A DNA stretch of 64,000 nt from positions 8,656,843 to 8,720,842 of the forward strand of contig CM119267.1 in NCBI GenBank assembly GCA_051294375.1. The letters run 5' to 3'. This stretch comes from Paraspadella gotoi (lineage: Eukaryota; Chaetognatha). This document shows positions 35,528 to 46,913 of this stretch, in pieces. The notes beneath the pieces are model-generated. The model saw nothing but the letters and a program-made list of their open reading frames with translations. It ran no database searches and was not told the origin of the DNA. The translations under genes were made by a program, and so were the position numbers. Numbering within the stretch: position 1 is the first letter of the stretch; each line of letters opens with the position of its first letter.

Positions 35528-36805
35528 CTCTTTCTCTCTTTCTCTCTTTCTCTCTTTCTCTCTTTCTATTTCTCTCTCTCCACGTTGTTATTTTGTTTCA
35601 AGACTTGAACTACTGTGTAAATTTACAAATATTGGAAGAGACGCTCTCCGGTCTCGCTACAATCCAGAAGAAACGGCTTCTTTCATCGTGAAGATTTTTG
35701 ACTAGTTGTTCCTTGATGTTCTCAATTAAAAAAGTTGGAATCTTTTATATGCTCGCATAAAAGACTCCCGAATGGAACCGGTCCATTACCCAAAGCGGAA
35801 AGCAACTTACCTCAAGCGGAAACCTTTTCTCCTTTTAGTACTTTAGTCTAAGTGTCATATAATAGTTATATATACTTTACTATTTTATTCATATACAAGA
35901 CTAATTCAGTATAAACTTACTAGAAACCGATTAGTTTTCTTTCAAAATCACGTCATTGGTTCATATTTTTTTTCAGAAAATTTAGAATTCCACAGTATAG
36001 TCTCAGGAACTAACATTAATATAAATTTATTTTAATTAAAGTGATTCCAGTTCAACCACGACCACGAAATGCTCCAAAAGCGTTTCCTTCTTCTTTATCG
36101 ACTCCTTTAATGCTCGTTTAGTCCCATTGTCCCCTTAAGCGTCGACGAGAGTTCCCCCTTTTCCCCAGAATAAAATCGACGAGCGATATTTTTTTTGCGC
36201 TCCTCTTCTACTTCTTTGTGTTCTTTGACGATACTTTAAATAAGACGGGATTTTGTTATCGGAACAGAAAAAACATTGTGCTTCGCCTTCGGTTAACAAT
36301 CGCGACGGAAATAGTAAATTATGGGTGTCACTGGGTGCGCTACGAATTTTCGCTCGACTTTTAATCATTTCAAGTCGTCATTGAAGGATCGAAGTTCGAG
36401 GAAATCAATCAACGGCCCAAAAGTTCCCCTATCTCGACGGCAGCGATTTTGCCGAATGAAAGAATTCGAATGGAAAGTCGGAACCTGTCGAACCGAGCGA
36501 AGAGATTTCTTACCGATCCTCCCTCTCGTTATAAGTTTATTTAAAACCGAAAAACCTAAAGTCGAGAAAGAAAAAGAGTAGTACTTGATGTAGAAAAGTG
36601 TTCAGTCAAAAGGGTCGTGTCTCGAGTGTTAGAACTTATGACCGCCCGATAGAGAGTCATCGCTCGTAGTCACGTGATCTCGTGACGACCTTTCTGGGCC
36701 GTGAAAACTGGGTCAACAGCGGAATGGATCCGAACGAGAAAGAGCAAGAGATACATCCAAAAAGAAATCGGTGATCCGAGGCAAAGACGATCTTTACACG
36801 ATATT

Positions 36806-36850
36806 CCTTTCACGGCATAGAATCTCAACTTCGACGATCGCCGTGAAAGG
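36806..36850. other. 11-bp stem-loop
   Basis: CCTTTCACGGC at 36806-36816 pairs perfectly with GCCGTGAAAGG at 36840-36850 across a 23-base loop. No adjacent gene explains it. It could be an operator-like palindrome or chance. Confidence 0.5.
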
Positions 36851-37364
36851 CGAACGTTGATCGCCCTTCAAAGGCCTCGATCCCCTTAGATCACCCATCT
36901 TAAACTTAACACATCTTAATCACTCCTAATATCGAATCCTAAGCCGCCTTCCGGTCTTCCTCCGCATCACTTCCTCACCAGTCTATGGTGACTTCTTTAG
37001 CGAGGTTCCCTTTATCCTTTCACCAAAAAAAGTCGCCACCATCTCGGACGCTTTTTTCACGCATCACGCCGCACGATTCTTCTTTCACAAAAGAAACTCC
37101 TCTTTTTTGAGTGGAGGAAGTGAAGCGCGCGGTTCGTCCTTCAAAAGACACACGTCTCCACATCTCCATCGCGTTTTAGAAGTTGTCCGTGTTGTTGTTG
37201 TTGTTGTTGTTCAATTTAGTTTTGCTTTTTGTTTTCATTCAATTTTTGTATCATTGATTAGTTTCAGATAATTGTTTTTTTTTCAATAAAATCAAACCTT
37301 TAAACAGAAATAAGGAGGTTTTGTAATATTTTCTGAATTAATTATGTTTTTGAAAAAAAAATAG

Positions 37365-37562
37365 ATGGAGGCCGGCGATTCGCCTCCAGCGGCCGCCGGT
37401 GTCGGAGGGAAAGCCGTCGTCATGACTACGGGATTTTTTCGTCTTTCGCGTCATCGAGATTCGACGCTCGTTTTTCCCGCCAAACAATCGATTTTTGCGC
37501 GACGGGAACGAAGCCGCGGCCAAAATGAAATTCGCTTCGATATCGAATTAAACTGTCTCTCT
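37365..37562 (+). other. GC-rich open segment, possible 3' exon of the stomatin-like gene
   Basis: After an A-rich AATAG at 37364 the sequence turns GC-rich and stays open (MEAGDSPPAAAGVGGKAVV, then a basic Phe/Arg-rich part). It would join in phase 0 to a donor at 34555 of the stomatin-like gene. The acceptor lacks a pyrimidine tract, and the frame runs on into a 149-bp GA tract before stopping at 37883. This could be an exon, a separate start, or chance. Confidence 0.2.
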
Positions 37563-37601
37563 ATTTTTATTTTTTTGTGCTTACGAATTAATATTAATTG
37601 C

Positions 37602-37756
<155 letters not shown>

Positions 37757-39859
37757 GACTGGAAAGAGTCCTAGAATCTATGGAAGCGCTTCCGTGGCCG
37801 TAGTAGTCGTGTCATCATTGCATCGTAGTCATAAGCGAGAATGTCGTCGCCATCTTCATCGCCGAGCCAATACTTGCGTATGAAAAATGCGCGGGTGACA
37901 GGCGCGGTCGAGAAGAAAAAACGGAAGAGCGCGCATGATATATGGCTTTCAACCTTCCGCCGTCGATATTGGAATGAGAATGTGACGTAGTCTTTTTATT
38001 TGTTTATATTTAATAACCATTTAATATACCAATTCAATTGAACAAAAAAAATAATCAGATATGATATCGGCGATATTGAAAAGTTTAAGTTGCGTCGCAT
38101 GTTTGAAATCATTCGGCAAGAGCCAAGAGCTTTAATATTGGCAAATTACGAAGATAAAAATATTTGTTTAAATCGATATAGATACACTAAATAGGACTTG
38201 GTTTTAATTGTTCCTGTTATTTATTGTTTTTCGTTTTCTGTGAACGAAAACAAATTCAAGTCGAATGCGATGCTTACTAAGTAAAACTTGACCGTGAACG
38301 TTCACAGTCGATAAAAACTGAACGTCGATATTATTAGTGACGCTTCGACCGTCGCTGTTGTAATCAACGCAGAAATAACCTTTCAACTTCAAAAACTAGT
38401 TGATAAGTAGCTTCTACGTAATACGTAAGAATCTGAGGGTCCCTCGCTCTCTCTCTCGCTCTCTCGCTCTCTCACGCTAACGATGCCTGTCGAAGTGGTC
38501 AAATCTTTCCACTTAAATAATTTACGACTTTAGCATTATTCGCATACCGAAAATTCTGCGCAGTAGAAAAAATATGATAGTTCACAGAATTTTTTCACCA
38601 ACCAGTAAAAAAAATCCAGCTTTGTAACATGCGTTTTTATAACTAAAAAAAAAGCGAGATACTTTTGGCTGTCTTTTCCTTTTCCTTCCTATCTTAATTT
38701 TTGACAGACGAGGAGAGAGATAATCTTTCTGGAACGAGAAAACGTTTTCGGTTCCATGGAATGAAAAATAAAACTTTGCAACGCGCGATTAGCCTAAAGC
38801 TAAGAGCAAAAAGCTGAGCCCAGATTTATCGGAGAATGGGGGAAAACGTGGCTTGATAAGCCACGAAAATTAAAGCTTCCTTATACCATGGTTTAGAAAA
38901 GCCTTTTTCAGGTTTGAATGGTAAAAAAAGAAAACATCTTTGATTGGCCGAATGGAAAAATGCCGAGTCCCAATTGGCCTGGAGCAAAGAGTAGAGAAAT
39001 CAACTTTCCCTTCTCTTCTTTCCCAGAGCCGGGGGACCATATTCTTTGTATCCTCCTCGGATGCTATTAATTGTCAGCGAGACAAGAACATTTTGTCCCT
39101 TGTACATCTGCATCCTGCCTCACCCATTTTCGCTTTGTCCTTTTTGTCCCCCCTTTTTTTTCGCTCCTCCTCGTAGTTTGACGAGACCAGCTGTTCAAGT
39201 TCACTGTTGATTGACACAGTGTTCTTTGTTGTCGTTACTGAAGCCATCCGACAGGCTCTGGGGCGACGATCTAAGCTGCTGGGTTTTTGTCTTCGTCATC
39301 GATTCGATAAAAGCGGCGATAACAATGTCGCTTGAAAAAAAAAATTTATCCGAGTTTGAACAAGGGGGATGTCATTAGGCGACCGTCCGGTTTGCCAGTT
39401 GGCTGCCTCTTTTTCCAGGCTCCCCTTTTTCTCTCTTTCTCTCAAGTAGGCAGCTTTGTTTTACATGGTAATTAATGTGGATATATACCATTCTTTCTGT
39501 CTGTCTGTCTGTGTCTTTCTCTCTCTCTCTGTCTCTCTCTCTCTCTCTTTCTCTCTCTCTATCTATCTTCAAAAGAACAAAGCACCAATAAGGACTAATG
39601 ATAAACGCTAACGATCTCGAATCTCAAATCACATTTTCGCCCTTGGTTCGAATACACAAGAAATTAAAAAGTTGGTATGAGTCTTCGATTTTACTGTCAT
39701 AATTCTGTTTCTTCTTTGTCATATAAAGCTGACAGGAAGAGAGAGATGACAAAATTTAAGTCATTAAAAATAAAGATGAAATGAGTTCCTTCCTTAATGA
39801 GAAAGTGCGTGGCCCTGTGGTTGTTAGCAGATTTAAATTTTCGACTCAAAGAGAAAAAA

Positions 39860-39990
<131 letters not shown>

Positions 39991-40966
39991 AGAGAGAAAG
40001 AGACATTGAGAGACAGAGAGAAAAGGATGTAAACAAGGAGGGATGGGGTCTCTCCCTCGCCGGAACTGAGCGGTTTGCTTGGGTCGCTCCCCGCAAATGG
40101 AAACGTGCCATAAACATCCCGGCAAAGATCATTCGAGACTTTTAGCATTGTGGAAGATTATCGCCGCGAAATGACGAGAGCGTGTTCCACTTTTTTTTCC
40201 ATGGAAGATATGGTCTGATCTTTTTTTTTTTTCCACTTTTCTTTCTTAGAAGAATTAGCAAAAACTAATATATTCCAATGCCTATCTTGATTGTGTTTTT
40301 TAAAATGCTTTCCTTGAAAAATACTTCAAGATTACGGTCTTCTTCTCCAAATACTTTTATGCCGCTATTACCCAAAAATATCATAAAATTAGTAATTACT
40401 AATCCCGCCTCTCTTAATAAAATACATTTCGCACAACCCTTGCTCCTTCTCTCGTTTTAACTCGTCCCTGGACTCCGATCTTTCTTGGTCTCAGAGCAAC
40501 GATTCAATTCCCTCTCGCTCTAGTCGCTCGAGTCGGGCGACCAATCAGAAGCAAGCGTTAGGAAATCACAGACTATTCGAGTAAAAATGATCAAAACCTA
40601 TCACTATTTTATATCATTTATTTTTATTTTGTTTTTATTTTATTTCTTTTATTTCTATTTTATTTTGACAAAAAGAATGAAACAGTGAATATTTTAAATG
40701 CCCAAATAAAATTTTAAAAAACAATTTACAATAAAAATTTTGTAGCTCTAACCAAAAGTTGTAAGAAGTGTTCACTGAACACTGTTCAGTCCCCACTCCC
40801 AACATTGAAACGGTCCCTTGGCTTTGCTTTGTTTTGCTTAATACCGTTAGGATGTCTTGGACGCCTCACACGCAACTAAACTTGACATGGCGCGGAAAAA
40901 GTGTTTGGATCCCTGGAGGTTGTCAACAATAAGGGTTTTAATAGCCTTTTTCTCTCTCCTCTTTCT

Positions 40967-41018
<52 letters not shown>

Positions 41019-41264
41019 CTCTGGCTCTCTTCTCTTTTTTTTTTTCCTCCACAAAAGAGATCACAAGGACTTTTTTCTCATGGAAAATTTGAGTTTGGGA
41101 TTCGAGAGAGAAAAAAAAATCTTGTGATTAGAAAATCCAGTCTGAAGACCAGATGTCGATCCGGGGGTAAGTTCGTGAATTGGTAGGGATCACATTGAAA
41201 CAGTATAAAATGGAGGGGAAATGGAGGGGAAAAAAGAAAAGAGTGGGAGAGTTGCAACAACGAA

Positions 41265-41266
<2 letters not shown>

Positions 41267-41341
<75 letters not shown>
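41267..41341. repeat. (GA)n microsatellite, 75 bp
   Basis: Pure GA dinucleotide tract. A CT tract lies 260 bp upstream at 40971-41014, so the two could pair. Confidence 0.98.
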
Positions 41342-41343
<2 letters not shown>

Positions 41344-42596
41344 TCCCCTGGATCACGTAAAATCACCATTACTTTATTTTTGGCTCATTTTTTAACGGGC
41401 GCAAAATTTATATATACGAACTCTATTTCTCAGGAGGTTCGGATCATTTTCGGTGAAGGAAAGAATCGTTAAAAATCGTCGTAGAGATTTAGAGAGAACA
41501 CGAATATAAAAATGCGAATAAAGATCCCATTAATTCGTCTAAAGATAGATTTTGCCCTTCGCGCATAAACAAGTGACGGCAATTCCAAGGTGTTGCGTCG
41601 CATTCACTTTCTCTGAGTGCGATCGCATCTCGATACTTTTTTAACTAAAATTGCTCAGTATTTCGTGAGTTGTATCGTATTGTTTTTATGATCATATGAT
41701 CACCGTTTATATTGATAAGGTGAGCAAATATTAACCTACATGGCTCAATGTAACACGAGTTATTACATAACAAAAACTTTTTTGTTAAATTATAAGATCG
41801 TAATTTATACCGATCAAGTTTGAAACAATATGTTTGAGCAATATAAAGCACGTGAAGGATTCGATTATAAAATTACGAGAGTTATATTTGTTGGTCTGTT
41901 TATTCGTCGGTTTGTCCAAAGTACAAACGGACAGACCAATCGACTGACACCGCAACGAAAAAAAACCTAGACGCCCGAGGTGTTGTTTTTTTTGTTTTGT
42001 TTTTTTTTCTCTTCCATCGAATTCACTTTACGAATTCGTGAGTCGTCGTGAACGAAACCCAATGAAATTTTAAGTAGTTGTCCTTTTCACGTCGCTTTAA
42101 CCGATGAAGAGTTTTCACTGTTTTTTGTGTTTTTTTGTTTTTTTTGGTCACGCCTTAATTTACTAAACAATAAGAGTCCACCACGAAGTTTAATAAATAA
42201 CTTACAGCGATTTCACAAATAACTTATTTCCTATTTTTCAATGTCATCAAACTTACTCTTCCGATTCATGATTTTCCATTCTAAATTAGCGCAAAGGAAA
42301 CTAAGGATTTTCCGATATCTATCGTCGATTGACAAACGAACTGTCATCCATCATCGTTGATCTCTCTCTCCTTTCAAGAAATTCAAAGAAAAATTAATGA
42401 TTAAAAAATTAATTTCTCTTTCGCTTTGCCGTGACTGGTGATTGGCAAGAGTGGCACATCGACTTTTTAAACTGGGATCGATTAACCGTTAGACTTCTCA
42501 CAAAATTGTTTAAAACAAAACTTTTTCCTCGTTCCGCACTGAAATGAGATATCGCGAGTCTGAACAACAATGTGAACGACAACAATAAAGGCGACG

Positions 42597-42624
42597 ATGA
42601 CGACGACGACGACGACGACGACGC
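42597..42624. repeat. (GAC)n triplet run
   Basis: About nine near-perfect GAC units. No clear coding context was found on either strand. Confidence 0.85.
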
Positions 42625-43535
42625 CGATGGAAAAAAGCTTTTAGTTTTTGTCGAAGAAGCGGATAGAAGAAAACGCAGAACGGTTTAATTTTTGAGAAAG
42701 AGGCTCATAGCTTCAAATTGTCCGAAAAAAAAATTCCATTAGACTTTGTACAATTTATTTTACAATCGCGAAGAAACAAAAACATTAAACAAAATAAGGG
42801 TTTTAATTACAAATAGACTTGTTTTTATCAGATTTGAAAACTTTTTGCTTTAAAGTCACAACTCACAACTATTAGAATTAATAAAATTTAAAAATATAAC
42901 CAAACTTTCTAGATATTTGTTACAATTTTACTGTGTTCATCTTTTTAATTTTGAGACATGTTAATTTAAAATAAAATTTTGGGATAAAGGAATAGAAATG
43001 AGGCGCTTTTGGAAAAGAGGTCTGTTTATTGTTTAAGGCTTCCTTGGAAATTTAAAGATTCCTTAATATCTACATTCTACAAACTAAAACTAAAACTATG
43101 AACAATACTACTGAACCAATTGGCTTGTACCAACTTTGTTATTTTAAAACTTATTTAAATACTAAAAAAAATGTTTTTGTAGTGCATTTAAATATTTGAA
43201 TATCTATTTTAATTCTTTCAGAGTTTGGGTGACTTGATTATATTAGACAACAAAACGCATCCTCTCAATTGAATTAAATTAAAATACCAAATACGACACG
43301 ATGAAAGTTAACGTGGCGAAACTTATCCATGCAAATTCCTATCACATTTCTTAATATGTGAGCCAAACTTGAAGCTTTACATTAACCCTCACTTATTATC
43401 TACAAAAGAGGCAAATTAGTAAAAAAGCAATGAAAAGAACACTCATTGTTGCAAAAATCTTCTACAAAATTGTATACTCTTTCATTTGAAAGCTAAATCA
43501 TATAGCCAAAAAATTTTAAAAATGATTATAATTAT

Positions 43536-43570
43536 GAGCTGAGCTGAGTTGAGCTGAGCTGAGCTGAGAC
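43536..43570. repeat. (GAGCT)n pentamer repeat
   Basis: Seven consecutive 5-bp units, five of them exact GAGCT, 120 bp downstream of the phosphatase stop codon. Confidence 0.95.
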
Positions 43571-43689
43571 CAAGATCTTACTCTCTGATCCATTATTTGA
43601 TAATTTTGAATCAAGAACCTATAAGTTTTAGAGCAATCAATTTGAAAACTAAAATGACAAATTTTGTTTTCACTTTATATCGAAATGCA

Positions 43690-44913
43690 TTAAAAACGCT
43701 GGCGAATACGTCTGTTCACCGTCAGCCTAGGACGCCTTCGCGGCGGCGGCGGTGGAGGCGGCGGCGGAGGCGGCGGAGGAGGAGGCGATTGCTCCGTCCC
43801 CGACGTCGGGGTAATCGGCGGCAAGGGATTTTCTTGGATGTCATGGGGACGGCGCCCCAGCACTTCTTTCACGTCGGCCACGCAGCGCAGCGAATCTAAG
43901 AATGGCAGCAGGTCAAGCAGAGCCGTACAGCGGGCATCCCCGCGCCACGTAACGATGGGGATTCCATTACTCGGACTCAGACTGTACGACGACGGCGTGT
44001 TGTCGAGAATGACGACCGAGTCGAGATTATTCGATACGAGATGCAGATCCTTGACGTAGTTGTCCTGATTTCTAGTGCAGTGGTGACGGTAGAACCGGCG
44101 ACGGAAGATGCCACGCCCTCTGTCCAAACGATCGGCCACGGCGTCGCCATAATCCCTCGTTGACGCCGTGAAGATGACGAGATCGAACCATTGAGAGACG
44201 GCGTCGAGAAAGACGTCAACGTGCGGACGTTTGAATAGTTCGTACTTGAAGCGGTCCAGGCGGAACAAGCTTCGTTCCACGAGGTCGCTCCGCGACGGCT
44301 TCGGAGGCGTGGTTCCGAAGACGATGCGTGAAAAGACCAACGTTCCATCGAGATCGAGCACGAGCGTCTTGCGCGGCAGCACGTCGAGGTAAGCCGCCCA
44401 GGAGCTCGACAGCGGAGCGGCGTGGTACGCCGGCGCACTCGGACGAGCGACTGGGTTACTGGAAACGCGGGGTCGCTCGAATTCGGCGCCGGGCGGAAGA
44501 TCGAGATTAGGTAAGACGGGGACGACGAGAAATTGATAGACGAACGAGGAGACGTGAGAATAAACGAGAGACCGAAAGTCTTCGTCGCTTCTCTCTTCGG
44601 GGACTTCGTGGGATTGCGCGCGACACTCGGCGACGTGCTGGCCTTCGACGCGCGGACAATCGCAAGGACGGAACCATTTTTCGAGGTAAAGTCGAAGGAA
44701 AATTGATGACCTTTCCTTTGTCGCCATGTCGAGCATGTAACGACGACAGAGCAAGCCCGCCTTCGTTATTAAGTAGAATAGACGAAAGAAATCTTTGGTC
44801 GTTTCGTAAACGCAAATAATTTTTCGCGAGAAGTCGTAGAGTTTAGCGAGAATTGGATTCGGGATGTAGGCGTCCGTGCCAAGACGTCGATCCATGTTCC
44901 ATTCGTTGGCCAT
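43690..44913 (-). CDS. CTDNEP1: CTDNEP1 (Dullard)-like nuclear envelope phosphatase
   Basis: Single exon, 407 residues. The start is the ATG at 44913 (MANEWNMDRR); the frame is open further upstream only through a GA tract. The FCP1/SCP-type HAD phosphatase domain begins at KTLVLDLDGT (nucleophile Asp187, acid/base Asp189), followed by KRPHVDVFLDAVSQWFDLVI, FTAS (Thr249), the YVKDL lysine (Lys288) and VILDNTPSSY (Asp304-Asn305), and it ends ALLDLLPFLDSLRCVADVK. This order and wording match CTDNEP1, which in animals dephosphorylates lipin at the nuclear envelope/ER with its partner NEP1R1 and limits BMP signalling. Oddities: canonical CTDNEP1 has DLDET, here DLDGT; the N-terminus (about 180 residues before the motif) is longer than usual (human protein 244 aa); a 15-Pro tract and an Arg-rich tail end the protein; there are no introns. 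A retrocopy is possible, but the frame is intact. Confidence 0.93.
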   Translation of the reverse strand: MANEWNMDRRLGTDAYIPNPILAKLYDFSRKIICVYETTKDFFRLFYLITKAGLLCRRYMLDMATKERSSIFLRLYLEKWFRPCDCPRVEGQHVAECRAQSHEVPEERSDEDFRSLVYSHVSSFVYQFLVVPVLPNLDLPPGAEFERPRVSSNPVARPSAPAYHAAPLSSSWAAYLDVLPRKTLVLDLDGTLVFSRIVFGTTPPKPSRSDLVERSLFRLDRFKYELFKRPHVDVFLDAVSQWFDLVIFTASTRDYGDAVADRLDRGRGIFRRRFYRHHCTRNQDNYVKDLHLVSNNLDSVVILDNTPSSYSLSPSNGIPIVTWRGDARCTALLDLLPFLDSLRCVADVKEVLGRRPHDIQENPLPPITPTSGTEQSPPPPPPPPPPPPPPPRRRPRLTVNRRIRQRF

Positions 44914-45000
44914 GGTGAAAAAAAAAATCGGAGTCGTTGATGAAAGGTTTAGGATCGAGAAATGGTGAGGCTCAGCGATGTTAGGGGTTTTTATGGCGCT

Positions 45001-45076
<76 letters not shown>

Positions 45077-46913
45077 AAGAACCTCCTCTTCCTCTTCCTT
45101 CCTCGCGATGAAAGGGAGCCATGCGGGGTAAGTTGAAACCCCGGAGGTCGGGTCAAACGAAACCGGACTTCACCTCGAGGTTCTTTCGAATTCATTGTGA
45201 GCATTTAAGTATTTTCTTGATTTCCTCGTCGTCGTTCACAATTGATTTTTCATCATCGCTCACAATTCACACAATTTTCCTAGCAACCGTATTCTCTAAA
45301 TCTTCCAAAAAATCGAAACTCTAAGGGGGAAAAAAACTAATAATTTTTTTTTTTTTAAATGAAATGTTGATTGTCGAAATTTAGGTTGGCCTCGCCGGGA
45401 CTCGGAGAAACGACCCAACTCAAACTTTCCTTTGATTCGTTGCTATTGTCGTCGTCGTCGTCGTCATAGTCGTAGGCGCCGTCGTTTGTGACAGACTTCG
45501 TCGCTGTCTCGTCCTCAATGTCGTTTCTCGATATTCATCATCAGTTATCAGTTGTCGTCGCTAGTCTCGTTGTCCATTAGCGGTCACTCTTGTATTGTCT
45601 TTGTATTCTTTTGTCTTTGCTATTGTCTTTGTATTTGTTATTTGTCTATGTCATTGTCTTTCGACTTTTACTATCGTTGGATTTTTCATGATCGGAGAAT
45701 TTGGTTCTTCTCAAATTCTCTACCGGAAACGTACTTGAGGCTTTAAACAATACTTACTGGTTCACTCCTGAAAATTTTACATACATTATAGGCTGCACTA
45801 TGAAAATTTTTTTTTAGGTATATATTCTATTGGCAAATTATTTTCGCTCATTTTTAATCGGGACAAGCAATAATAACGACGCAACAGCTTATCGAAAAGA
45901 GTTTGTACCCATTTCATTCTTTGTAAGATGATCGAAAAAAAAAACCGATTTTAAATCATTTTATGAGCAATTGGTAAATTATTTTTAATAAATATAATAA
46001 ATGATTTAGTTTTTTATTCAGTTCACTCTAAACTCACCGGAAGTCGCGCGAATTTTGAGCGGCCACGCCCATTGGACAGGAGGACGAGCTGCGCGTTCGC
46101 GAATGGCGTTGCAGGATGCGGAGCAGTCATTTGACGCCACTGTGCGCACCAATTTGGACCTCTGTTCCTGCGCCGAGGGGGGGGCGCGGTTAACGGGAGA
46201 GAAAACGGATCGGAAAACTCGCTCAATACCGATAGAGCGACTGGCTTAGTTTTCATTTAACAACTGCTAACAACCAGTTGATACATATTAAGATAATAAG
46301 AGAGTTCAGACTTAAATTGCTAAAAATAAAAAAACCTTGCAAGTTAGCGCTTTTTGAAATTTTAAAAATTCATATTTTTACCCTTCACATATACATTTTT
46401 TCAGTTGTATCTCGAGTTTTTCTAATGAGAGGCCGACCGACTAAAATCTTAAACCGGACTGGGCTTACCCCTCCCACGGTCCCACCTTACCTCAAATTGC
46501 CGTCATTTTCGCCGATGTAATTCTCAAATTGGGTTCGGAGTTCGTCTCTCATCGACTCGTTATGCTCGCTTCGAGCTGACGATTCGCGCTCAGAGCTTAG
46601 AAATGATTAAATCTTGGGTTTGATTGAATCGCTTATTTTTAGATTTTAATTTGTTAAAATTATAAATTTTTTTTAGGATCAAACTATCTTAGCAGGAATT
46701 TTAACGCAGGTCATTAATATAGTATCACGGATTATCCATTACGTCTTGGCTTATTAGACTTAAATTTGAATTTTAATCATTTTTTTTGAAAATTTGTTAC
46801 AAAAAATGTCTTTCTCTTTCTCTCTCTCTCTCTCTCTCGTCTCGTCTCTTCTCTTCTCTCTCTCTCTCTCCTTCTCTCTCTCTCTCTCTCTCTCTCTCCT
46901 CTCTCTCTCCAAC
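44914..46913. other. Region between the phosphatase and the low-complexity gene
   Basis: It holds the CT tract described separately, a GTC triplet run near 45440-45470, AT-rich DNA, a GC-richer patch at 46040-46240 with no splice support, and CT-rich DNA (46808-46909) abutting the next gene. Confidence 0.55.
45003..45073 (-). promoter_or_regulatory. GA tract (sense) 90 bp upstream of the phosphatase start codon
   Basis: 71 bp of pure CT on the plus strand, so GA on the coding strand, lying in the likely promoter or 5' UTR of the CTDNEP1-like gene. It matches the arrangement at the stomatin-like gene. A regulatory role is inferred only. Confidence 0.35.

Larger units (their letters stand above)
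34564..37364. other. Mostly non-coding region downstream of the stomatin-like gene
   Basis: AT-rich sequence with a T run at 34776-34795, a TTTCTCTC array around a 16-N gap (35461-35575), and GC-richer islands at 35225-35400 and 36040-36950. On the minus strand, a short open stretch ending at a GTAAGC donor near 35325 (RLEDLNAPPGGHPE) could be an exon, but nothing supports it further. A stem-loop lies at 36806-36850, and a GTT triplet run at about 37190-37210. Confidence 0.5.

Noticed and set aside
38847-38865. Perfect 8-bp hairpin beside an A/T run, like a bacterial terminator
   Set aside because: The window is animal nuclear DNA and no gene end lies here.
44914-45204. Upstream extension of the phosphatase frame to 504 residues
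   Set aside because: The extra part consists largely of Arg-Glu from the GA tract and has no family similarity. The ATG at 44913 follows directly on a T-run and gives a natural start.
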